Assembly: GCA_937894055.1 (NCBI GenBank)
Contig: CALDHQ010000022.1
Span: 1 to 10,028, forward strand
Direction: 5' to 3'
From: an uncultured Polymorphobacter sp.
GTDB lineage: Bacteria; Pseudomonadota; Alphaproteobacteria; Sphingomonadales; Sphingomonadaceae
Length of the DNA stretch: 10,028 nucleotides
A model generated the notes under the pieces. It saw only the letters and a program-made list of their open reading frames with translations, searched no databases and had not been told where the DNA came from. Position numbers and translations under genes: made by a program. Every line of letters starts with the position of its first letter. Position 1 is the stretch's first letter. Below, in pieces: positions 1 to 4,886 of this stretch.

Positions 1-47
1 CTACACAGGCGAAGACACTCTTTCCCTACACGACGCTCTTCCGATCT
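1..47. other. Illumina adapter contamination (not genomic)
   Basis: Bases 1-6 (CTACAC) match the 3' end of the Illumina P5 oligonucleotide. Bases 7-14 (AGGCGAAG) sit exactly where an i5 index belongs and match the TruSeq HT D505 index as I remember it. Bases 15-47 match the full 33-base TruSeq read-1 primer region, ending in GCTCTTCCGATCT. Genomic sequence therefore starts at base 48. Any reading frame running left of base 48 has an artificial tail. On the minus strand these give endings such as DRKSVV and IGRASCRERV, which are familiar adapter-derived artefacts in protein databases. Confidence 0.98.
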
Positions 48-211
48 GCAACGCCGACATAGGCGTCGCCGCGCCGGAACACCGGCATCTTCCATTCGAT
101 GGATTCGCGGACATCGCCGAATGCGGCGTGGATTGTACGCCGCGCCGCCTCCAGCCGTTCGCGCCGCAGCGGCGGCAGTGCCGCGATATAGGCGTCAACC
201 TCGGGGTTCAT
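48..211 (-). CDS. DUF1801 domain protein, C-terminus lost at contig end
   Basis: About 55 N-terminal residues of a small YdhG-like DUF1801 protein survive. The start MNPEVDAYIAALPPLRRERL, followed by an AFGDVRESIEWKMPVF segment, matches the family pattern in which a short N-terminal helix leads into a conserved ESIEWKMPVF stretch before the beta sheet. The start at base 211 is preferred over an in-frame ATG 18 bases upstream because a strong GGAGG site (complement of 217-221) lies 5 bases before it. The complete protein would usually be about 110-140 residues, so more than half is missing. The break is where the adapter joins, so this is an assembly edge and not a pseudogene. The family is structurally related to iron-chaperone and frataxin-like folds, but its biochemical role is not settled. 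The gene is divergent from the Gre-like gene with 47 bases between the starts. Confidence 0.8.
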
Positions 212-258
212 CCTGCCCTCCGTTTGCACAGTTTCGGTCCGGCGCGCATGATAGCCGC

Positions 259-735
259 ATGAGTGTTGCGTTCACCAAGGAATCCGACAGCGAGTCGGTC
301 GCCGCCGACCTGCCCGACCGGCCGGTTTCGGCACATCCCAACTATGTCACACCGTCGGGGCTGGCGGCGATCGACGCGGCGCTGGCAGCAGCACGCGTCG
401 CGACCACGGCAGCACGCGCGCAGGGCGACATCACCAGCGACCGCACCGCGATGGCACGCGCGACGCGCGAGCTGCGCTACTGGTCAGCACGCCGCGCCAG
501 CGCGCAGCTGGTCGAACCCGCCGGCGGCGACACGGTGACCTTCGGGTGCACGGTGACGCTTGAAGGCGAGGACGGCGGCCGCGAAGTCTGGCGCATCACC
601 GGCGAGGACGAGGCTGACCCGGCGCGCGGCACGGTGTCGTATGTCGCGCCGTTGGCCCGCGCCTTGATGGGCAAAAGCGTCGGCGACACCGCCAAGTTCG
701 GCGGCCGCGAAGTTGAAATTGTGGAGATTGGCTGA
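259..735 (+). CDS. GreA/GreB-family RNA polymerase secondary-channel factor (divergent finger)
   Basis: This is a 158-residue relative of the transcript-cleavage factors GreA and GreB. Residues 1-27 are a polar extension. Residues 28-85 should form the antiparallel coiled-coil finger that enters the RNA polymerase secondary channel. Residues 90-158 form the FKBP-like C-terminal domain, shown by VTFGCTVTL, the RITGEDEAD segment and SYVAPLARALMGKSVGDTAKF, with a closing EVEIVEIG. In E. coli GreA the tip carries D41 and E44, which hold the catalytic magnesium. Here the tip reads GDITSD: D57 aligns with D41, S60 takes the place of E44, and D61 follows. Both finger arms are also about one heptad shorter than in GreA. 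The fold assignment is secure, but cleavage activity is uncertain; a Rnk-like or Gfh1-like regulatory role is possible. The start at 259 gives the MSVAFTKESD N-terminus, which I recall for sphingomonad homologues. The stop overlaps the next start by one base, implying translational coupling. Confidence 0.87.
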   Translation: MSVAFTKESDSESVAADLPDRPVSAHPNYVTPSGLAAIDAALAAARVATTAARAQGDITSDRTAMARATRELRYWSARRASAQLVEPAGGDTVTFGCTVTLEGEDGGREVWRITGEDEADPARGTVSYVAPLARALMGKSVGDTAKFGGREVEIVEIG

Positions 736-914
736 TGGGCGAGCGTTTTGAACGTCACAAGCAGCCGTGGACGTCGGACGAGTTGCAGAAGCTGCATATA
801 CTCGCCGGCAAGGGCCAGTCGCTGCGCGCCATCGCCAAGGCGCTCGGCCGCAGCGAGGAATCGACCAAGGACCGCGCCAAGGCCGACGGGTTGAAACTGA
901 CCAAGCTGCATTAG
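735..914 (+). CDS. Small Myb/SANT-like DNA-binding protein (59 aa)
   Basis: The start codon shares its A with the TGA of the Gre-like gene (TGATG), so the two genes are very probably co-transcribed and translationally coupled. The 59-residue product begins MGERFERHKQPWTSDEL and continues with a GQSLRAIAKALGRS helix-turn-helix-like core, ending in STKDRAKADGLKL. This matches the small Myb/SANT or GcrA-like pattern: an early tryptophan (W12) followed by EL..L..L, a G.S...IA..L.RS turn, and a basic recognition helix with a K.RA motif. The protein is nearly all DNA-binding domain and has no room for an effector domain. The expected role is sequence-specific DNA binding, but the target is unknown. 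Codon use is GC-rich like its neighbours. The conserved motif and the tight overlap support a real gene despite its small size. Confidence 0.8.
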   Translation: MGERFERHKQPWTSDELQKLHILAGKGQSLRAIAKALGRSEESTKDRAKADGLKLTKLH

Positions 915-942
915 CTTTAGGCACCTCCACCCATTCCCACCC

Positions 943-1014
943 CGCTCATCCCGAGCGAAGTCGAGGGACGTGGAATAGCCTCGGCGTGTCCCTCGACTTC
1001 GCTCGGGATGAGCG
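943..1014. repeat. Large inverted repeat, dispersed REP-like element
   Basis: Two perfect 27-base arms (943-969 and 988-1014) flank an 18-base spacer. The arms carry CATCCCGAGCGAAGTCGAGG and its reverse complement. I recognise this sequence as an abundant dispersed intergenic repeat of sphingomonads and other proteobacteria. Each arm can also fold on its own, because CCCGA pairs with TC and GGG around GCGAAG with a two-base bulge. The element lies 28 bases after the stop of the Myb-like gene and 75 bases before the flavoprotein start. It could therefore act as a bidirectional mRNA 3' end, but there is no T tract. No transposase is present in the window. Confidence 0.9.
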
Positions 1015-1089
1015 AGGTTGGTGTGGGCAAATCGGCATTCAAGTCGAGCGCGGTCTTCCCGCCGCGCCGCGAATGTGGGACAGCGCGGC

Positions 1090-2289
1090 ATGAGCGCGAA
1101 ACCCGAACCCTTTGATGCGATCATCCTCGGCGCCGGTGGCGCCGGGTTGATGTGCGCGGCCATCGCCGGGCAGCGCGGCAAGCGCGTGCTGGTCATCGAT
1201 CACGCCGATGAACCCGGCAAGAAGATCCTGATTTCGGGCGGCGGGCGCTGCAACTTCACCAATGTCCACACCGCCGCCGACCGCTATCTGTCCGCCAACC
1301 CGCACTTCGCCAAGTCGGCACTGGCCCGCTACACGCCCGCCGATTTCCTCGCGCTGGTCGAAACCTATGGCATCGCCTGGCACGAAAAGACGCTGGGGCA
1401 ATTGTTCTGCGACGGCTCGGCACGGCAGATCGTGGCGATGCTGCTCGATGAATGCAGCCGCGGCGATGTCGAGGTCGCGCTGGGTGCGCCAGCCAGCGAC
1501 ATCGACCATGGCGACGGCCACTACCGCGTCAGCTTCGGCGGCCGGCAGGCGGTCGCGCCGGCGCTGGTCATCGCCACCGGTGGCCCGTCGATCCCCAAGA
1601 TGGGCGCGACCGACTTCGCTTACGGTCTGGCGCGGCGCTTCGGGCTGGGCATCGTCGAACCGCGCCCGGCGCTGGTGCCGCTGACCTTGGGGCCCGACGA
1701 ACAATTGTTCCGCGACCTGTCGGGCGTCGCCGCACCGGTGGTGGCGCGCTGCGGCAAGACGCGCTTTGCCGAAGCGGCGCTGTTCACGCATCGCGGGCTG
1801 TCGGGGCCGGCGATCCTGCAGATCAGCTCGTACTGGCGTCACGGCGAGCCGATCGGCATCAACTTCCTGCCCGACCAGCCGCGCGGCTGGCTCGTCGCCG
1901 CCAAGCGCCAGCGTCCGCGCGTCAGCCTGCGCGGTGCGCTGTCAGGGCTGCTCCCCGACCGGCTGGTGCAGGCGCTGGCGCAGCGGCTGCCGCCGGTCGC
2001 CGAACTCGGCGGGCTGACCGATGCGTTGCTGAATGAAGTCGAGGCGCAGTTTGCCGACTGGCAGTTCGCCCCGACCGGCACCGAAGGCTTCGCCAAGGCC
2101 GAAGTCACCATCGGCGGCATCGCCACCGCCGGGCTATCGTCGCAGACGATGATGGCGAACAAGGTCCCCGGCCTCTACGCCATCGGCGAGGCGGTCGATG
2201 TCACCGGCTGGCTCGGTGGCTATAATTTCCAATGGGCCTGGGCGAGCGGCGCGGCAGCCGGGCGAGCGATTGGCGATGTGAGCGCCTGA
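1090..2289 (+). CDS. BaiN/HI0933-family NAD(P)/FAD-dependent oxidoreductase
   Basis: This 399-residue flavoprotein matches the usual length of the HI0933/BaiN family. Near the N-terminus, IILGAGGAGLMCA (residues 11-23) is the dinucleotide-binding glycine motif. D37 closes the second strand in the position that contacts the adenosine ribose. ISGGGRCNFTN (48-58) is the family signature. A GGPSIPKMGATDFAY block and the C-terminal GYNFQWAWASGAAAG segment complete FAD binding. The protein is predicted to be cytosolic, with no signal peptide. Members have been linked to flavin-dependent reduction of C=C bonds, such as bile-acid intermediates in BaiN, but many are uncharacterised and the substrate here cannot be read from sequence. 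The start at 1090 gives MSAKPEPFDAIILG with a weak GGGA nine bases upstream. A longer in-frame TTG at 1018 would run past the palindromic repeat and is unlikely. The gene stands alone in its orientation block. Confidence 0.92.
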   Translation: MSAKPEPFDAIILGAGGAGLMCAAIAGQRGKRVLVIDHADEPGKKILISGGGRCNFTNVHTAADRYLSANPHFAKSALARYTPADFLALVETYGIAWHEKTLGQLFCDGSARQIVAMLLDECSRGDVEVALGAPASDIDHGDGHYRVSFGGRQAVAPALVIATGGPSIPKMGATDFAYGLARRFGLGIVEPRPALVPLTLGPDEQLFRDLSGVAAPVVARCGKTRFAEAALFTHRGLSGPAILQISSYWRHGEPIGINFLPDQPRGWLVAAKRQRPRVSLRGALSGLLPDRLVQALAQRLPPVAELGGLTDALLNEVEAQFADWQFAPTGTEGFAKAEVTIGGIATAGLSSQTMMANKVPGLYAIGEAVDVTGWLGGYNFQWAWASGAAAGRAIGDVSA

Positions 2290-2296
2290 GCTGTAG

Positions 2297-2343
2297 CGCG
2301 GCTGCACCTTCCCGCAGTGCTGCAACCCCGCATGGCAGCCGCG
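2297..2343 (+). terminator. Possible hairpin after the flavoprotein gene
   Basis: CGCGGCTGC (2297-2305) is exactly complementary to GCAGCCGCG (2335-2343). The 29-base interval contains a smaller GCAG-TG-CTGC hairpin (2314-2323). The structure begins eight bases after the stop codon. There is no T run, so if it ends transcription it would have to do so with help or only partly. In DNA this rich in GC a chance stem of this size is possible. Confidence 0.35.
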
Positions 2344-2360
2344 GCCTGCCGTAGGACACA

Positions 2361-2404
2361 TTAACAATAGTTAATTTTATTTCTGTTTCCTTAACCTAGG
2401 TTAA
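2361..2404 (+). promoter_or_regulatory. Twin TTAAC-N4-GTTAA operators upstream of the PEPxxWA gene
   Basis: Two palindromic sites stand out in an AT-rich island: TTAACAATAGTTAA (2361-2374) and TTAACCTAGGTTAA (2391-2404). The second is a perfect 14-base palindrome. Both fit TTAAC-N4-GTTAA and their starts are exactly 30 bases apart, close to three helical turns. They lie 87-130 bases upstream of the start codon at 2491. The TTAA-spacer-TTAA pattern resembles the alphaproteobacterial CtrA site, but that consensus has a 7-base spacer and these have 6, so CtrA is only a candidate. A different dimeric regulator is equally possible. Confidence 0.55.
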
Positions 2405-2490
2405 AAAACCAGTGGCGCTGCTGTGGCAGTTTCAAAACGTTGGCGATTCGAACCGCCGGCGCATTTGGTTGAGGCAACAGGAGTAGCAAC

Positions 2491-3117
2491 ATGATTGGGT
2501 CATTCACAAAATTCTGCAAATTTGCGTTGCTGGCGGGCGCTGCCATGGCCGCCAGCGCAAATGCGGCGATCAGCATTACGGCGGTGTCGGGCAATCTGCT
2601 CGGCTTCGAATATACGGTCGATACGCTGACCAACAAGATCGCCATCGAAGAAACCTGGGGTCCTTCGACGGCGGGCAATGTCCGGTTGCTCATCACCGGC
2701 CTGACCGGCGAGTGGGACGTCAACAAGGTCGTCCACAATGACACCGGCAAAAACTGGGTATCGTTCGGCCACGAACTGCTCAACGGCGATGGCAGCTGGT
2801 CCGATGACGGCGACGGTCTGAGCTTCGCTCAAGGCTCGCCGCTGCCGCGCCACGCGTCGGCGTTCAGCTCGCTGCAGGTCGATGAACTCGGCACCCGCGA
2901 CTATCTCAACTGGTTCGGGGCGCCCAGCGTTGCCAGCGGCTCGTTCGTGGTCTTCGAATATGGCCTGCGCGACAACACCGGTAGCAACGATCCGTTCTAC
3001 CTCAGCCAGACCGCGAACGTGCCCGAGCCGGCAAGCTGGGCGCTGATGATCGCCGGCTTCGGCATGGTCGGCGGGTCACTGCGCCGTTCGCGCCGCACGG
3101 TGACCGTTGCTGCATAA
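2491..3117 (+). CDS. Secreted PEPxxWA-CTERM sorting-domain protein
   Basis: The 208-residue precursor starts with a signal peptide: basic residues (MIGSFTKFCK), a hydrophobic core (FALLAGAAMAAS), and a likely cleavage after ANA near residue 25. The mature region is Gly, Asp and Ser rich, beta-type, and shows no catalytic motif I can name. The C-terminus (about 178-202) is the diagnostic part: PEPASWALMIAGFGMVGG followed by SLRRSRR, i.e. the PEPxxWA motif, a transmembrane helix and a basic cluster. Proteins with this tail are thought to be processed by exosortase-type enzymes and delivered to the envelope or exopolysaccharide matrix. The start has a clear AGGAG (2479-2483) seven bases upstream. 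The exact adhesive, structural or matrix role is unknown. A short TVTVAA extension follows the basic cluster. No exosortase gene is in the window, as is usual for these scattered substrates. Twin operators upstream suggest regulated expression. Confidence 0.9.
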   Translation: MIGSFTKFCKFALLAGAAMAASANAAISITAVSGNLLGFEYTVDTLTNKIAIEETWGPSTAGNVRLLITGLTGEWDVNKVVHNDTGKNWVSFGHELLNGDGSWSDDGDGLSFAQGSPLPRHASAFSSLQVDELGTRDYLNWFGAPSVASGSFVVFEYGLRDNTGSNDPFYLSQTANVPEPASWALMIAGFGMVGGSLRRSRRTVTVAA

Positions 3118-3145
3118 CGCGTAATTCGACCATTGCGCGCAACTT

Positions 3146-3197
3146 GGTGCGCCACGCCGGAGGAAGCAACTGGAGCCTGGTTGCCGGCGGGCGCACC
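3146..3197 (+). terminator. Bulged hairpin downstream of the PEPxxWA gene
   Basis: GGTGCGCC (3146-3153) pairs with GGCGCACC (3190-3197), and CGCCGG (3155-3160) pairs with CCGGCG (3184-3189). This gives 14 base pairs interrupted only by a bulged A at 3154. Inside, CAAC (3167-3170) can pair with GTTG (3180-3183), leaving an AGGAAG bulge on one side. The structure begins 28 bases after the stop codon and has no T tract. It is probably the 3' end or a stability element of the upstream mRNA. A structured leader of the downstream regulator is less likely because the AT-rich promoter region lies after it. Confidence 0.45.
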
Positions 3198-3200
3198 GCT

Positions 3201-3240
3201 TTGCGTGCAATGGCGAAATTGAAGATATACAAAATATTAA
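3201..3240 (+). promoter_or_regulatory. AT-rich probable promoter region of the Crp/Fnr gene
   Basis: This is the only strongly AT-rich stretch in the 171-base gap before the regulator. TTGCGT (3201-3206) and TATACA (3226-3231) could be -35 and -10 elements, although the 19-base spacer is longer than ideal. The -35 candidate is part of TTGCGTGCAA (3201-3210), which nearly repeats the perfect palindrome TTGCGCGCAA at 3133-3142. That pair could be an operator. I see no classical FNR or FixK box (TTGAT-N4-ATCAA). Confidence 0.35.
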
Positions 3241-3288
3241 CGATTGGTTACGAAGGCAATTCGAATGACGGCTTGAAGGGAGTTCACG

Positions 3289-3897
3289 TTGAAGAAATCG
3301 GCACTTGAAGCGCTGCCACACTGGCGGGTCTCGATTGCCAAGGGGCGCACGATATATATCGAAGGCGAGCCTTCGTCGACGTTGTACCGGGTCGAACGTG
3401 GCTGTGTGCGTCTGCTGGTCGATGGCACCGACGGTGCGCGCCAGATCATCAGTTTCCAGTTTCCGACGCAGCTGTTCGGCTATTGCCTCGACACGCGCAA
3501 TACCAGCGCCGAAGCGGTCACCGACGTCGAGCTGACCGCCTATCCGATTTCTGCGGTCATCGAACTCGGGGCGCAGAACCAGAAGGCCGCCTTCGAGCTG
3601 CTCGACACCGCCAATGCGGCCGTTCAGCGCCTGGCGCATCACCTTCAGGGCGTTTCGCACCTGCCGGCAGATGCGCGGGTGATGTGGTTCCTCGAAAGAC
3701 TGTCGCGTGAACCCGCTGTCGGCGATGGCCGCATGCCACCGACAATCCGGTTGCCGATGACCTATGGCGACGTCGCCGCCTACCTCAACCTGACACCGCA
3801 GACGCTGAGCCGCGTGTTTCGCCAGCTCGAAGATTCACAGCGCATCCACCGTGCCGGCAGCCGGGTCTTCGTTGTCGACGCGCTGGCACCCGCCTGA
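3289..3897 (+). CDS. Crp/Fnr-family transcriptional regulator
   Basis: A 202-residue cytosolic regulator. Residues 15-95 form the cyclic-nucleotide-binding-type beta roll: GRTIYIEGEPSSTLYRVERG is the classic opening, followed by VRLLVDGTDGARQIISF. A dimerisation helix follows (about 97-125). The DNA-binding winged helix is near 155-197, with the helix-turn-helix MTYGDVAAYLNLTPQTLSRV (157-176) and QLED after it. This arrangement resembles the FixK/FnrL branch. There is no N-terminal cysteine cluster; the only cysteines are C39 and C66, so an FNR-style iron-sulfur oxygen sensor is excluded, and the effector is unknown. The start is TTG: an in-frame stop at 3274-3276 closes the frame upstream, and AAGGGAG (3276-3282) lies six bases before it. 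The 107-base gap to the dioxygenase gene leaves open whether it controls those genes, itself, or distant targets. Confidence 0.9.
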   Translation: MKKSALEALPHWRVSIAKGRTIYIEGEPSSTLYRVERGCVRLLVDGTDGARQIISFQFPTQLFGYCLDTRNTSAEAVTDVELTAYPISAVIELGAQNQKAAFELLDTANAAVQRLAHHLQGVSHLPADARVMWFLERLSREPAVGDGRMPPTIRLPMTYGDVAAYLNLTPQTLSRVFRQLEDSQRIHRAGSRVFVVDALAPA

Positions 3898-4004
3898 CGC
3901 CGTCGCGCCGTACATCACCTGCGCGCGCCTTCTCCAACGACAAAATGGTTCCAACCGGCGGCCAAAGCTGGCAGGTCTGGCGCGGAACTGCTGGGGAGCG
4001 CGCC

Positions 4005-4856
4005 ATGTCGATCAGAATAGAACCACTCGCCGGGGTCGGTGCCGAAATCAGCGGCATCGATATCGCCACACTGTCGGACGCTGACTTCGCCGCGATCCGC
4101 GCGGCGTTTGCCGACCACGGCGTCATCTTCTTCCGCGACCAGTCGATCGACGAGGCGCAGCATATCGACTTTGCGCGACGCTGGGCGCCGATCAACATCA
4201 ACCGCTTTTTCGGCGCGCACCCGACCTTTCCCGAAATCGCCATGGTCACCAAGGAGCCCGAACAGCGCAACAACATCGGCGGCGGCTGGCACACCGATCA
4301 CAGCTATGACCAGATCCCGGCAATGGGGTCGATTCTGGTGGCGCGCGAGCTGCCCGCCAGCGGCGGCAACACGCTGTTTTCGTCGATGTATGCCGCCTAT
4401 GACGCGCTGTCGCCGGGGTTTGCCAAAATGCTCGAAGGGCTGCGCGCGGTGCATTCGGCGCGCCACATCTTCGGCGAAGGCCCCGACACCTACTATAACA
4501 CCACCGACGCCGGCGGGAACCGCATCGGCAACGCGAAAGCGGCCGAAGCCTTGCAGGACGTCACCCATCCGGTGGTCATCACCCACCCGCTCAGCGGCAA
4601 GAAGGCGCTGTACGTCAACCCGTCGTTCACCACGCGCTTCGACGGCTGGACGGCCGAGGAATCAAAGCCGCTGCTCCAGCAGATCTACGGCCATTGCATG
4701 AACAAGGCGTTCGTCCATGAATTCGTCTGGCGCCCCGGCTCGATCGCGTTCTGGGACAACCGCGCCACCTGGCACTTCGCCAAGAACGACTATCACGGCC
4801 AGCGCCGCGAGATGCACCGCATCACCGTCGAAGGCGCCCCGCTGCATGGCGCCTGA
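4005..4856 (+). CDS. TauD/TfdA-family 2-oxoglutarate- and Fe(II)-dependent dioxygenase
   Basis: The 283-residue length is typical of the TauD/TfdA group. These enzymes couple oxidative decarboxylation of 2-oxoglutarate to substrate hydroxylation at an Fe(II) centre. The iron ligands are visible as H96 and D98 in GGGWHTDHSY and H257 in WDNRATWHFA. R272 in MHRIT is the 2-oxoglutarate carboxylate ligand, exactly 15 residues after H257 as in E. coli TauD, and T123 in GGNTLF fits the second contact. All key residues are intact, so it should be active. The substrate is unknown; the family includes enzymes acting on taurine, alkylsulfates, phenoxyacetates and carnitine-type compounds. The start at 4005 is chosen for MSIRIEPLAGVGAEI, the usual family N-terminus, with GGGGAG (3993-3998) six bases upstream. 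A 30-base gap to the acyl-CoA dehydrogenase suggests one operon. No sulfonate transporter is nearby, which argues against a plain taurine role. Confidence 0.93.
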   Translation: MSIRIEPLAGVGAEISGIDIATLSDADFAAIRAAFADHGVIFFRDQSIDEAQHIDFARRWAPININRFFGAHPTFPEIAMVTKEPEQRNNIGGGWHTDHSYDQIPAMGSILVARELPASGGNTLFSSMYAAYDALSPGFAKMLEGLRAVHSARHIFGEGPDTYYNTTDAGGNRIGNAKAAEALQDVTHPVVITHPLSGKKALYVNPSFTTRFDGWTAEESKPLLQQIYGHCMNKAFVHEFVWRPGSIAFWDNRATWHFAKNDYHGQRREMHRITVEGAPLHGA

Positions 4857-4886
4857 CGCTGCCGCATTTTACCAAAAGGACTTTTG

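Noticed and set aside
1..198. A minus-strand frame reading into the first bases, ending IGRASCRERV
   Set aside because: Its C-terminal end is translated adapter, and the rest is a shadow of the DUF1801 gene.
121..258. N-terminal extension of the Gre-like protein by 46 residues
   Set aside because: It overlaps the divergent DUF1801 gene, is low-complexity Arg/Ala rich, and the MSVAFTKESD start at 259 fits the family.
943..1014. A CRISPR-like repeat
   Set aside because: There is one inverted pair only, with no direct repeats, spacers or cas genes.
3289..3897. An oxygen-sensing FNR protein
   Set aside because: The N-terminal cysteine cluster is absent; only C39 and C66 exist.
4005..4856. Specific call as taurine dioxygenase
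   Set aside because: Catalytic residues fit the whole TauD/TfdA family, and no taurine uptake genes or sulfonate context is present.
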